From assembly GCA_963580455.1 (NCBI GenBank), contig OY756968.1, positions 19,189,996 to 19,253,995 on the forward strand: DNA of 64,000 nucleotides, given 5' to 3'. Positions within the stretch are counted from its first letter, which is position 1. The number at the start of each line of letters is the position of its first letter. The notes beneath the pieces are model-generated. The model saw nothing but the letters and a program-made list of their open reading frames with translations, searched no databases and was not told where the DNA came from. A program made the position numbers and the translations under genes. Source of the DNA: Euonymus europaeus (lineage: Eukaryota > Streptophyta > Magnoliopsida > Celastrales > Celastraceae). Positions 47,143 through 59,101 of the stretch are shown piece after piece.

Positions 47143-48238
47143 TGTGAGAGTTCGATATTTCTCACCAAGATCGTTAGTCAACAAATATGAAAACTAAAAT
47201 GCAGAAAATAAAAGAAAGAAGAACACCACAATTTTATGAGGAAAACCCAACCTGAGAAAAATCTCGAGTCTATAAGTGACCAACCTTAAGAAACATTCCA
47301 CTAATCACAAATCAAGAGTACAACCCTATCTTTGACCTAAAGATATTGCTCGTACATCCCATTCAGCGTATGTTTCAACTCACTCAACACTCAATCCACC
47401 TAGGTAGACCGTGTTTTTGGCACCTCCAAAAGACTTGACGAACAAGGAATCAACACCTTCTTCTCAAAAACACAGTTGAACCTCTTTGAAGAATCACCAC
47501 TCAATACATAAGGTACACAAGTCATCAATACAAATCACTCACTAAACTCTCATGCTCACAATCTCACACATGAAATAATACTAAGATGATTTGATTAGAA
47601 TAAGATACGAAAATAATGCTCAACTCTCTATCACCCGTAACTTCTGTAACCACCAAAAATAGTTTGGGTGATGTACTTATACCACACGTGAGTCTTGAAG
47701 ATAAAGACTTCCTTTTGCATGAGAAGTTCATCACCTGAAAAGATAAATACACAACCATACTTGTTTTGATAATACATGCACGGTTGATGATGAGATCATC
47801 TTTTGATAATGCATGTACGGTTGGTGATAAGATCATCTCCATGTGTCACTAACTAAATCTATATATACCACTAGATTTATATCTTTAATACATGACATGC
47901 AATTAAAACTCTCAGTCCCAGTAGAACATAAAATCCCACTAGGACTTAAACTCTAAGACAAATGCATATGAAGAGACCTATGAGAAAAGAACACATATCA
48001 CGTTGGTATAACATATCCAACAAAACACAAACTCATGTAACATGTTACATAAAACCCATCATTAAAGCCCATGATTTTAAATAAGAAGTTATAGCCCACA
48101 CAGACTCCTGAAGTAACCTACTACACACTTGTAGTGAGTTACATCACTGCACATAATCACTCAATTGTCACAAAATTCAATTGGTTAAATATATCTCGCA
48201 ATTCTCAATTAGTTTTTTTTTAAAATTAAAAATCAACA
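47143..48238 (-). mobile_element. Copia-type LTR with adjacent polypurine tract
   Basis: On the minus strand the segment starts tgttgatttttaatt and ends cgaactctcaca (TG...CA). Directly upstream on that strand is cacaattgtcatgggggaga (near 48239-48260), the purine tract and preceding sequence typical of plant copia elements of the Tork/SIRE kind. About 1.1 kb, non-coding. No coding sequence of that element was found beyond 48260, so only its 3' end survives. The 5'-side duplication cannot be tested. Confidence 0.55.
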
Positions 48239-48933
48239 ATCTCCCCCATGACAATTGTGGGATCAAAATACCTACACAACAAAACAATCATATATCATAT
48301 GCAAACAACACATGCTTGTGCAACTAACTCACGGTTTAGCACATGTGCTCCCTAAATTCGTAACCAAATAAAACAACTCCCCTCATTATGTTATCTTCCC
48401 CTTTTTGACCCACAAATTTTCAAAAAAATGGGCTCTTAAAATTTCTGAGAAAATGAGGTACTTGAGATTACATTGTAGCTTACTTCTCACTTGGCCTATA
48501 TAGTTGAAAAATATTTCCACTTAGAACATAACTAGGCCATCCCAAAGAATTAAAATACATAAAAGAGAATAAAAATAAATTAGAAAATCAAGAGAAATTG
48601 ATTTCAAGGATGAAACTTATAGATTTTGATACTCAATCAAAAGAATTAAAACAAAGATAAAGAAGAGTTACCATAAGATATGTTCAAGAAATGAATTTAC
48701 TACTCCCTCATCATGTACTTGAAATCTGATGCATATTATTCGTTCATGTGCATCTGTGCATGAACTCAACAACTTCTTAGATCAAATATAACATAATACA
48801 AGAAATTGACTTTCCATAGATTAACAAATCTAGATCCTTTGGTACTTTTATGTACATGCAAGCAACACATATGATTACCTCATTTATTTCAAGAGGTGAA
48901 ACCTTTGAATTCATGGCGGCTTTCATAGTCAAA

Positions 48934-49062
48934 CTTAGGCAGCTCCTTCTATTTTAAGAGATACTTATCCTTTAAGCTTAGGTAGCTCCCTTTATTTCAA
49001 GAGATACATACATTTTAATCTTAGGTAGTTCCCTTTATTTTTTTTATTTTTTTTTAAATACC
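48934..49062 (+). repeat. Three tandem copies of a 43-bp unit
   Basis: Units begin at 48934, 48977 and 49020 with cttaggcagctcc, cttaggtagctcc and cttaggtagttcc. Each is followed by a t-rich segment and, in the first two, by aagagatac. The last unit runs into a poly(T) tract. Confidence 0.85.
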
Positions 49063-49820
49063 TTTGACATAGCCCTTTCCATTTGTATAGCTTGCATCAA
49101 GTTTCCCAAAGAATTGTTCAATAGACCTATCAAGACACAAACATATTTAATAAAAACGAACTCAATTTAATTTCATAGACACAAACCCACTAGCATCCCA
49201 AATCTCCAAAAAACCATAGTCTAAAATCTATCATATTTCTCTAAGATCAACATTCTACCATATCAATCAATACTAAATATCACAATCCCACTATAAATTA
49301 TTTTTCCAAGTTAACTCAACCTTTAATTGAACAATTTTTGGCTAACAAAGTTCTTGTTTTTCCAAATCAACCAAGAGATCAAATCCCCACTTGATTTTCA
49401 AAACACATACTTAAACCTAACAATTCAACACAATTAAAGTCTAATTTAAGTAATAATACAAGAAAAATACCCATTGAATCAAAATCCCATAAAACCCCAA
49501 AATTCTCTAAATAGTTGAATCAATTGAAAATGGTTGGAATACTTACCAAATAGTGAACGAAATTAGATATTTATCTCCAAATCAAGCTTGGTGAGGATTT
49601 CGGTGGCAAGAACAAGAGAGAAGATGGGTTAGAGAGAGAAAAGAATTCATGATAAATAAGTGAGAATTTTCTAAGAAATTACCTTAGCTTGAAAATGGCA
49701 AGGAATCATTGGATGGATTAGCATGAAAATTGAAGAGAAAATGGTGTAAGTTAGTGGAGAAAAGCTTGCCTTTGCTTTATTCTTTTTTTTTCTCTTTTAA
49801 AGCCACAAAATGATGTTCAA

Positions 49821-49844
49821 AGACTTCACCTTCAGGTGAAGTCT
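49821..49844. repeat. Perfect 24-bp palindrome (11-bp arms, 2-nt loop)
   Basis: agacttcacct, tc, aggtgaagtct. It is isolated in AT-rich DNA and unrelated in sequence to the other inverted repeats in the window. Confidence 0.85.
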
Positions 49845-50045
49845 GCTGATAGTTTTTTTTCCTCTCTTTTTATTTTATTTAAAATAAGAATATACTTATG
49901 TACATTTTAACTTTTCTTATTTTTTTCTTTTACCCTACATTATTTAAGCCCTTAAATTTTTATTTTTTCTTATTTTATTTATTTATTTATTCATTTATAT
50001 TTGTCGGTATGGGATTTTACAGAATATTACTTCCTCGTCTTGCAC

Positions 50046-50935
50046 TCAAAGAATCATATTTACTTGTTGGACATCTATAAGAGTTCTCCCTATGGCTAAG
50101 AATGGTCGGCCAAGAATGAGTGGAATTTCTCTATCTTCCTCCATATCTACTTTCACCAAAACATCTTCAATTACTCCTGTAGGATGTTTGATGGATCTTT
50201 CCATCAATTGGAGATAAAAAATAGTTGCCCTAGCTTCTTCAAGACCTAACTTCCTAAAAATAGAAAAAGCCATTAGATTTATGTTGGCTCCCAAATCAAA
50301 TAAACCTTTTTCAAAATAAAAATACCCAATTGTGCAAGGGATAGTGAAACTTCCTAGATCCTTGAATTTTGGAGGGAATTCGTTTTGTAAATGGTTGTAG
50401 GCTCCTCAGTCAATATCACAATCTCATACTCTCCTAATTTCCTCTTGTTGGATAAAATCTTCTTCATAAACTTCACATAACTTGGCAAGGTCATCCTATG
50501 TTGTGATTGTGTTTGCTATAAGCGAGTTCAACCACGACTTTGCTTTGTCTCTGAGGGAGAATGAAAACATCTGCAATCAAATTGCATTATCTGACACTCC
50601 ATTTTTCTTGAAATTTTACATATCTTAAGAAAATTGGTTATGTGAGCATTTGGGTCATCACAGCATCCCACTAAAAAAACACTGATGTTTGCATCAATTG
50701 GATCACATAAGTTTATTTATCGAATACTCGAAGTTTTCCCAGGCACAAACGGCAAGGCAAAGTCTCTCAAAGCCCTTTGTTCGATGGACCATCCTTCGAC
50801 ATTCTCTGGAAAAGGGAAGGGATACGAGGCATAAGAATGGCTAAGCCAGTTGAGTATAATGCTTGATACTCTAGAGATACTCAATGATAGACGGTGAAAT
50901 TGGTTTTCTACTATCTTAGTGGAGCAGCTCATGAA
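50046..50935 (-). pseudogene. Athila-type gag and aspartic protease (5' part of copy 3)
   Basis: On the minus strand: NWLSHSYASYPFPFPENVEG at the start (50932-50717), a gag core trace around 50680-50500 with DDPNAHITNFLKIC and stops, then YVKFMKKILSNKRKLGEYEI joined abruptly to it by an internal deletion. An open frame (50294-50046) holds the retropepsin, with the active-site DLGANINLM (usual DLGAS), VIEDVLVKVD, and MEEDREIPLILGRPFLA. About a dozen residues between VLVKVD and MEEDRE are missing compared with the family. Strand and family match the pol region at 43.3-45.5 kb, so both are taken as one element opened by later insertions. Confidence 0.85.
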
Positions 50936-50989
50936 TGATGAAATTCTTCATGCCAGAGAATGAATAAACTGACTTAGGCATCATTTGAG

Positions 50990-51500
50990 TTGTTCATGAA
51001 GCATTTGTGTTGCAGCCTTTCCAAACAGAAAAGGTCAAACAATTTTTCGAGTTACTACAGACATCGGATATGATGGTATCTCAGTACACCAAGAAGTATG
51101 AAGAACTGTATAAGTTTGGGAAACAATATGCTCCGACTGATGAGAGCAAAAAGGTGAGATATTGAGATGGATTACTTCCAAGCCTCGATAGGATGATGTT
51201 AGCAACTAGGGTGCAAGTTTATTATGAGACTGTGGAGATGGCACTTCAATTTGAGCAAAGTGAGCATAATGAGGCTTAGAGAAATCGTCCAGTTTCAAGG
51301 GTTAGTAACAATGGTGGAGGTACCCATAAGAAGTAGATGACCGATTCATATACACTGAGTGAGGATCGAGGTAAAGATTAGAAGCTACAAGGCGGCAAGG
51401 TTGTTTGTTATGGATATGGTCTTGAGGGACATAAGAAGAATCAGTCGGCGCACATCAGGCACAAACACCGCAAGTACTGGGTTTTCTATGTCTAGCATTG
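50990..51500 (+). pseudogene. Gag of a Tekay/Del-type chromovirus, decayed
   Basis: In one plus-strand frame: SDMMVSQYTKKYEELYKFGK, then YAPTDESKKVRY, a stop, and DGLLPSLDRMMLA, the F.xL..(y)aP...E...rF.xGL pattern of gypsy gag. Further on, VCYGYGLEGHKKNQ is a damaged zinc knuckle (second Cys lost). It is followed at 51845 by an LTR of the same orientation, while pol is missing, so the element has lost its middle. It abuts the oppositely oriented gag of Athila copy 3. Confidence 0.75.
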
Positions 51501-51844
51501 ATTCATGGATGTGTTTTTGCATTGGGACATCAGGAGACTCCTAAAAACCCCAGTTTCATAGGAGGTATCTTCCTAACTACTAGTTGTTTGACACGAGCAT
51601 CGTTTCATTAGGGTTCCTTTTAAATTTGTAGATAGAAATTTAGGTTTAGGAGCATTAGAAGTATAGGTGGCAATTATGATTTTTAATTGGTGGAATAGTA
51701 CATTTAAGTTATTGTCAGTGATTAATGATTTGACTGTGTTGTGGAGTAGTAGATCAATGATAAGGGGAAAGTACCCGAGTTTGTTCAACAATTCTAGTAT
51801 GTTGGTCTTAATTTTGAGGATGAAATTCCTTAATGGAGGAAGGA

Positions 51845-52376
51845 TGTAACACCCAGCCCCTAATACTAATATTTTGTTATGGTTGGGTTAAATGCTTATG
51901 AAAGTTGATTCTAGACTTGCTTATGGTTATATTACTAGGTTTTGTTGTTGATTTGAAGTAAATGTTTGGTTGGGTTGAGATTCAAGTTTTTGTGAGAAAT
52001 TATAGAGAGAGAAAAGTGAGTCTTTTGGAATTATTATTTTATCTATGTTCTGTCATATTGGTGATGTTTGGTTTATGAAATGCATATTTGGTTTGCTATA
52101 TGTTAGGTTGGAAACCAAAACCATTGAATTTGAGAATTTTTGATATTAGTTTTGCATAGATACGAGTTAGGGGATTCTTACTTTTTTTCTTTCATGTTCA
52201 TTGTTCCTCTTTCCTAAAGAGCGGTTTTATTTTTTCATTGGTTGTTTATTTTGTGTTCTTGCCTTATTTTCTTCTACGAAAGAATAAACCCTTGTGTGTG
52301 AGAATTCAGTAATCTTGATGTCAATGCATGCTCATATGATATGTGTGATCGCCTATCGTATATTATAAGTGTTACA
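51845..52376 (+). mobile_element. Tekay/Del-type 3' LTR (532 bp) with polypurine tract
   Basis: Directly before it lies gaggatgaaattccttaatg followed by gaggaagga, the conserved junction of Tekay/Del elements just upstream of the 3' LTR. The LTR starts tgtaacacccag and ends ataagtgttaca, complementary ends with TG...CA. The next base pairs already belong to the RT region of Athila copy 2, so this chromovirus apparently inserted at, or recombined with, the start of that copy. Confidence 0.7.
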
Positions 52377-52379
52377 GAC

Positions 52380-54690
52380 ATCAAGGGTCTTAGTCCAACT
52401 TTGTGCACACACAAGATCTTGATAGAAGAAGAGGTGAAACTAACATGTGAATCCAAATGAAATCTCAATCTAAATATGAAAGAAGTTGTGAGAGCTAAGA
52501 TTATGAAATTGCTTGATGTAAGGGTGATCTACCCAACTTTTGATAGCAAGTGAGTTAGCCTAGTTTAAGTGGTACCAAATAAATTTTGAATTACAATGGT
52601 GAAGAACAAAGACAATGAGATCATCCCTACAAGAATGACTACTGGATGGTGAGTGTGCATTAACTATAGAAAATTGAATATCGCCTCTTGAAAGGACCAC
52701 TTTCCTCTTCCTTTCATTGATCAAGTGCTTGAGTGATTATCTGGTCATTGTCATTATTGTTTCCTTGATGGTTTTTCAGGTTATAATTAAATCTCAATTG
52801 CTCCCAAGGATCAAGAGAATACCATTTTCACATGCCCATTCGGTACATTCGCTTATCAAAAAGATGCCTTTTGGTTTATGCAATGCTCTCGTCGCATTTC
52901 AACGTTGTATGATGACTATTTTTTGACATGGTGGAAAGAATCATTAAGGCATTTATGAATGATTTTTAGTTTTTGGATCTTCTGTTGATGCATGTCTTGA
53001 AAATTTAACTCTAGTTCTTAAACAATGCCAAAAAATGAATTTGATTCTGAATTAGGAAAAATGTCACTTTATAGTTAAATGGGGGACTGTATTGGGACAT
53101 GTAGTGTCTAATGAGGGGATTGAGGTAGATAAAGGAAAGGTAGATTTGATTAAGAACTTTCCTCCCTTACTTCTGTGAAAAATATTAGGAGTTTTGTAGG
53201 ACATGCAGATTTTTATAGACATTTCATTAAATATTTCACAAAAATGTCATGACCTCTTTGTAACTTGTTAGCTAATGATGCATATTTTAACTTTGACAAA
53301 GAGTGCTTGGATGCGTTTAATGTTTTGAAACATGAATTGACGTCTAATCATATTATTTCTACTACTAATTGGTCGTTACCATTTGAGCTAATGTGTGAAG
53401 TTTTTGATTATGGGGTTCGTGCAGTACTTGGACAAAATGATGGTAAGGTTTCGCATGTCATATATTATATAAGTCAAACTTTGAATGATATACAATTGAA
53501 TTATTCAACTATCAACAAAGAATTATTGACGATAATATTTGTTTTAGAAATTTTTTGCACTTATCCTGTTGGGTCCAAAGTAATTGTGTATACAGATCGT
53601 GAGGTGCTCAAATATCTTTTGTCAAAGAAGGATGCAAAGCCTCGATTAATTCGATGGATTCTCCTGTGACGACCGTGCCCTGCATCGACAGCCCTCAGGC
53701 CCGCTAGGCGCCACGCGTCTCACATTCAGGCCCATGGGCCCCACCCCCAACCCCTCTCCTCTTCTTTCGACAATACTGAGGTAGGTTGTTGCTCCTAGGG
53801 GTCGAACCCCTCAAGGCCTTTACATGGGCATTGCCCATCACCAACTAAAGGTGCTCCAATCAGGTTTTTTCAGCCTACTCTCTTTAAAGATGCAATCCGC
53901 TTTTTTTGTAAGTGTCATCGCTATCAGAGAATCAGAAATATTGCTAAAAGGAATGAAATGTCTTTGAATGGCATTCTAGTGGTTGAGATTTTGATGTGTG
54001 AGATATTGATTTTATGAGAACTTTCTCCCCTTCCTTTGGTTACTTATATATCCTTGTACCTATTGATTATGTCTCTAAGTAGGTGGAAGCCCCAACTACT
54101 AAGACTAATGACCATAAGGTATTGCTTTCATTCCTCCAGGATATGATTTTTACTAGGTTTGGAACACCTAAGGCAATTATCAGTGATGGGGGTAGTCAAT
54201 TTGTAATAAGTCTTTTGAAGCTTTGTTGGGTAAGTATAATATCACCTATGGAGTAACCACCCCTTATCATTCACAAACATTGGGACAAGTGGAAGTTAGC
54301 AATCGCGAATCAAGTAAATTTTGCAAATGATTGTTAATGCCACTTGAAAGGATTGGGCAATTAAATTGCATGATGCATTTTGGGTATATAGGACAGCTTT
54401 TAAGACATCTTTAGGGATGAGTCCATACAGCATAGAGTGTGGTAAAGCATGTCACCTCCTGATGGAAGTTGAACATCGTGTATATTGGGCTATTAAAAAA
54501 TGAATTTTGATATGCACGCAATAGGTGAGAAAAGGAAACTAAAAACTTAATGAGTTGAAGGAATTTTGTATGAAGGCATATGAGATTACCAAGATCTACA
54601 AGAAGTTCACCAAAGCATCGCATTACTTGTTGAGATATGTCGACCATAGTTTTAGAATGATTCATTGACGTCATGCTATTAGAATTTCGA
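52380..54690 (+). pseudogene. Athila-type pol: RT, RNase H, integrase (copy 2)
   Basis: The trace starts at SPTLCTHKILIEEEVKLT, then VVRAKIMKLLDVRVIYP and the RT core (DHFPLPFIDQVLE; ISIAPKDQENTIFTCPFGT). The catalytic box reads FMNDF, so one Asp is lost. An open frame (53265-53669) holds RNase [32 protein letters not shown] and [25 protein letters not shown] (53665-53864) then interrupts and about 1 kb of pol is missing. Integrase resumes at 53885 with CHRYQRIRNIAKRNEM, DIDFMRTF (Asp kept), TPKAIISDGGSQF (Asp kept) and SPYSIECGKACHLL, with many stops. The order and family match copies 1 and 3. Confidence 0.88.
53665..53864 (-). mobile_element. tRNA-derived SINE, ~200 bp, in the Athila pol
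   Basis: On the minus strand: gagcacctttagttggtgat (A-box region), then gaggggttcgacccctagga (B box ggttcgacccc, exact to consensus), then ggttgggggtggggcccat, gcctgaatgtgagacgcgtg, and the end cacggtcgtcaca. The 3' two thirds are the same sequence family as both arms of the hairpin at 39553-39849. No poly(A) tail or clear target duplication was found, and the insertion coincides with a deletion in the host element. Confidence 0.8.
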
Positions 54691-55071
54691 ATTTTAGCAT
54701 CCCTTTTTCAGATTTTGGAACACATGCACATGGTTTGCTTGAAAAATATTTATGCTTTACTTTGAATCTTGGTTAAGTGTTGCTTAGTTTTAGGATTGTG
54801 GGTTGATAGCTTACTTCCAATTTGTATATATATGGTTCTACCACTCTCTATGATGCTCTGTATGAGATACAAAATAGGTGCACATAACATGTTCGATAAA
54901 ATATCTCAATCATTTCTTTTGCTTCAATGACATAATTATCCATTGAAATTCATTCTATATATTTATGTGAGTTGTGTGCATCCTACATGAGCATTGGGTA
55001 GCTATTATTTGCCATAAATTTGATGCTTTTATTCCTTACACGCACTAATGATACATTTCTCTTTTGTAGGA
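54690..55071 (+). other. Spacer between integrase and third ORF, conserved with copy 1
   Basis: Landmarks gttgcttagttttaggattg, gtatatatatggttctacca and aggtgcacataacatgttcg have counterparts on the minus strand at 16230-16560 (gttgcttagttttcgaattg, tatatatatggttccggtac, aagtgcacataacaagtttg). It ends with atttctcttttgtag, a splice-acceptor-like site, 2 nt before the first ATG. Confidence 0.7.
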
Positions 55072-56100
55072 ATGATGCCTCCAAAGCATAAAGCCATCCA
55101 CTCGACTTTTTTGACACTATTGACATTGAATCAGAAACAATAGTGGATGACGATGTTCTCCTCTTACCCGAGCACCAACAAGTAGTCATCTATCTTCTAC
55201 GCCACTCACTTTTGTTTCTCATGGATCTCGACCCTAACAATGAGCGGCTTGTTTATTGAGTTGCAGTACGGGCCTTCTATCGCATACTTGAAGAAGTGCC
55301 ACTTGAGGATTATGCTTTCTACTCATCGGAGGACCATGATGGACGCCTATACTATTAAGCATTCATAGGAGCATCTATTCTTTGCTTCTCCACCATAGAC
55401 ATTTGCTCTTGTTTGGGGTACCCATCCTGAGCAGAGCCGAGTCTTGAGAAGTCTTTCAAACCAAGTACAAATTCCATGTCAGATGACTTGTTATGGAGTT
55501 TGATTTTGTCCATCATGCATATTTGTACCATTATATGTGACTTTTAGACAAGATCATCAACACAAATTTGATTCCTCAAGGACATGAGCAAGAGCGACAT
55601 GGTGTGTATATGGAGAAATTTTACTACATGTATCACTCTATGTAGTTTCATGTTGGTGCTATATATCTTAGCTAGATCCTCAAGGCTAAGAGGTTAATGA
55701 AGGGTGCAACCAGTGAGAGTAGCTCTAGGAAAAAATCAAAGAAAGTTGATGAGTATAAGAAGACGTTTTACATCCCACGACTGATTACTAGACTCCTATA
55801 TTTTAAGGGGATTTATATTGCGGAGAGTGCAATTTCGTACTCTTTGAAGGCCTTCATTGTTGCATAGCGGAATCTCAGTCATGGGCCTATCGACATGACG
55901 ATTGCTACTAACTCGAGATGAGGTCACCATGTAGAGACTGATGCACCATCCGCCTCTACTTCAAACTATGTCCAGGCTTTCGAGCTAGCTTCAAGATACT
56001 TAGGATGGCATTATATTCCTTTGCGGAGAGATGCTAAGCTGATTCAATGATATGCAATCAATCTTGGTGACAATCCCTACTTGATCTTTAAAATAACTTG
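55072..56100 (+). pseudogene. Third ORF of Athila copy 2 (plant transposon-protein-like)
   Basis: The first ATGs are at 55072 and 55075 (MMPPKH). Spread over several frames are DDVLLLPEHQQVVIYLLRHS, AVRAFYRILEE, GASILCFSTIDICSCLGYPS, INTNLIPQGHEQERHGVYME and FYIPRLITRLLYFKGIYIAE. The first half matches copy 1 (15695-16197). The N(L)IP(Q/R)G and LIT.L blocks resemble the plant transposon-protein domain. At least five stops are present. The role is unknown. Position 3' of integrase is that of the env-like ORF of Athila elements, but no clear signal peptide or membrane anchor is visible. Confidence 0.65.
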
Positions 56101-57400
56101 ATTTTAATTTGAGCAATTTAAGACATTGTTCACAATTCTTGGTAAGTGATTTCTTTTGATGAGATATAGATGTATAATATTTCTCTTAACTATCTTTTCT
56201 TTATATTTGTATGTAGGATTTCATCTCTTTCGGCCCATACTACTCTACCCACATACGAATGAGAGTTATTGTAGCCAACTTCAAGAATGATTTTTTTAGT
56301 GACATTCCAATGAGATTTGAAGTTGAAGCTAAGAGTTATGTGATGATTCAATATTTGTGTGTTTTGAGACGGATGTGTCAATTTTGTTGATTCCATTTAT
56401 ATTGAAACCTCTCATGTGGAATTCGTAGTGGATTATTTATGTTTGCGATCTTTTGGTTTAAATTTTGAGAATAGTGAAGGCATAAAACCTATGTGTTGTT
56501 CTTGTTCTTAGGTAAGTTACTCGAGGACAAGAAAAGAATAAATGTCTACTTTCAATCACAATAACCCCATTTTGAATAAAGATTGAGTTGATATTACAAG
56601 ATTTCTCGTAGTTTCATATCGGGGATTTAAATTGAAGTAGTAGCCAAGTTGGAGCGCATTTGAAAAAGAATTGGGCTGCTGTTCATACAAACTAGATTTG
56701 GGCACCCGATCTGTTCTTGATGGGCGTTCGAGCGCCAAGGAAGACAAACAATGAGAAGGCAGTTTTGAGGGCCAAATGTCACGCCTGACGCATGCTTGGG
56801 CATGCGGGCTAGACGAGAATTATGTTGATTTTAACACGAAACCTATTTTGATTGGGTTTTCTATTATTTAAACGTATGAATTAGGAATACACTGCTTTAA
56901 GGTATTTGATTAGAACTTATATTCCATATAAATAGGTTTCCAAAACCTTGATAGTTACGCTTTATTTTTGTGAAGATTAGTCGCTCTCGCTTGTGAGAAA
57001 TGGCTACTCAATTCTTCTCTCCTCAATGTATTGGTAACATGGTTTTCTCTACTCTTTCTTTTATGTTTATTCTTATGATTTGTAACTAAACTCATTACTA
57101 GGGTTTGACATAGCCAAGCATGATGATTGCAAGTTAATTCTTCCTTACAAGTATTCTATTCAATCTATAATTATTGTCTCTGATTGTCATGCTTCAAAGT
57201 ATATTATTTGCTTGATCATCAGTTAAGTTAAATATATATACTCACCTAACTAAATCACGTAAGCACTCCGTATTCATGTATTTTGGTAGAACTATAATCA
57301 GGGACATTTATTGTTGATTGCTCTTATCCAAGTTTAGGAGATTAATTGGTTGCGATAATTCTTTTATTAGTAATGGGTTATTAATTTTGAATTAAAAATT
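56101..57400 (+). mobile_element. 3' end and probable 3' LTR of Athila copy 2
   Basis: Near 56518 the run actcgaggacaagaaaagaa is the decayed form of the conserved clause that precedes the polypurine tract in Athila/Tat elements, so the LTR should begin at about 56540. Inside, gatttgtaactaaactcatt and ctagggtttgacatagcc (57078-57117) are typical of the R/U5 part of these LTRs. The right boundary near 57400 is only estimated. Confidence 0.5.
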
Positions 57401-57935
57401 GTTATAAAATATGATTAGTTTAAGAGAACCTTTAAATATACACCACCATGACCTGCCAAATTCCCTCCAAACTCTACACCACCCTCCCGTCATGACGCAC
57501 CACCTCTACAACTATTTTTACACTTTTTAAAATAAACCCTCTAATTTTAAAATTTATATATACAGTACCTTTAATGTATAATAATTAAAAGATGGTGAAT
57601 GTATGTGAATAATTTTTTTCTTATATAAAATGGCATGCATTATATAGATCTTGAAAAGGGTAGTTTAGGAGTTTAACATAACTAAAATCCATATCTATCA
57701 TTCAATATTTTGAATTATTAAAGGGAAAAAAGATTAAAAAAATCACATCATAAGTCATTCAATATTTCAAAACTATTGAAGGTAAAAACTAAAATTAATT
57801 ATATAGTCTTTCAATGTTTTTAATTATTTAAAGTAAAAAAAAATGTAATAAGAAAAGTGTTACAATCTACGCTATCATAATTCATAATAGTCATAAAATT
57901 TCAATCCTAAAAGGTCCATATTGTTGAGATTTTTA
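57401..57935. other. AT-rich non-coding stretch
   Basis: No coding frame or clear repeat. A run of caatatt(t)tgaattatt-like phrases (57695-57830) recurs three times with spacing near 60 bp. Confidence 0.35.
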
Positions 57936-58619
57936 GGGGTCGTTTGGTTTTTAGAATTGTTTGAGAGGGAATGGGAATGAGAATGGGAATGAGAATGAGA
58001 ATGGAATGAAAATGAGAATGGGAGTGGGAATGATATTTTGATTCTCACGTTTGGTATGTATAAAAACTGGGAATGAGAATGGGAATGAAGTTGTGTTTTG
58101 TCCATTATGTCCCTTCTTTACAATTATGTATAATCAATATATTTTATTGTGCATTTATAATTATATATAATTAACAAATTAAAATAAAATGGAGTCAAAA
58201 TTATATAATTAACAAATTATAATAACTAAAAAATTAAAATAAAATAAAATATATTAATTAATATTAATTTATCAAAATATATAATTAATATTTACAAATT
58301 AAAGTTAACAAAATTAAAGTTAATAAATTATATTTCTAACAAATTAAAATAAAATAAAATATATTAATTTATATTAATTTATCAAAATATATTAATTAAT
58401 ATTTATTTGAGGACAAAATAGTCATTTTGTCCTCTATTCCACATGGAATGATTCATTCCCACATAAAAATGTGGGAATGAAAATTGATGAGAGAGAGATG
58501 AGGGAATGGAATGGAGTATTCCATTCCCTCAATTTTTTTTAACACCAAATGATGGAATGGAATACCCCATTCCATATTCCACCTCCATTCCACCTCCATT
58601 CTCACAACCAAACATCACC
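57936..58619. mobile_element. Tourist-like (PIF/Harbinger) MITE, 684 bp, TTA duplication
   Basis: Ends ggggtcgtttggttt and, reverse-complemented, ggtgatgtttggttg are imperfect inverted repeats sharing the gtttggtt core. The element is flanked on both sides by tta (57933-57935 and 58620-58622), the TWA duplication of PIF/Harbinger insertions. Subterminal ggaatgagaatggg repeats on the left are mirrored by cattccacctccattcc on the right, allowing a long hairpin. No transposase. Confidence 0.82.
58231..58408 (+). repeat. Direct repeat of ~65 bp in the Tourist-like element
   Basis: aaattaaaataaaataaaat followed by atattaatt and ttatcaaaatat occurs at about 58231-58296 and again at 58341-58408. 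Both are AT-only, which makes replication slippage a likely origin. Confidence 0.7.
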
Positions 58620-59101
58620 TTAGTATATATATGAATGTTATAGCACTATAAGCTTGATCTATCCACTACTACCACAAACTCCCACAAAAAATTCCATAAA
58701 TTTTCATCACCAAATTATATCGCACCGCGAGCTTTTCAGGTTGGACCCAAATATAATTTGATCACAACTTCAACACAATATTTTAAATTATTGAAGAAAC
58801 GACATAAAAAATAATCGAAATATCTAAAATATCCAAACAACAAAAAATAATAATAATAAAAAATTATTCACACATATTAATCATCTTTTAATTATTGTAC
58901 ATAAAAAACAAAACTAATAATTATCAAAGAAGTATATATAAATTTTGAAAATTATAAAATTTATTTTTAAAAATGTAAAATAGTTTTGCAAATGATGAGC
59001 CATTACTAGAGTATATAATGTATGGTGTAAAATTTGGACGGAATTTGATGGTTCAGGTGGTGTATAAAATAGAATAAGTGGGTATATTTAGAGACTCTTT
59101 A
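58620..59101. other. Short non-coding interval between two MITEs
   Basis: AT-rich, no frame or RNA gene seen. Confidence 0.4.

Larger units (their letters stand above)
48239..50045. other. Non-coding stretch, probably retroelement untranslated sequence
   Basis: No coding frame. It holds a 43-bp tandem repeat and a 24-bp palindrome, listed separately. Poly(T)/poly(A) runs at 49038-49053 and 49786-49795. It separates the gag-protease and the RT-integrase parts of Athila copy 3, so at least part of it is inserted DNA. Confidence 0.4.
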
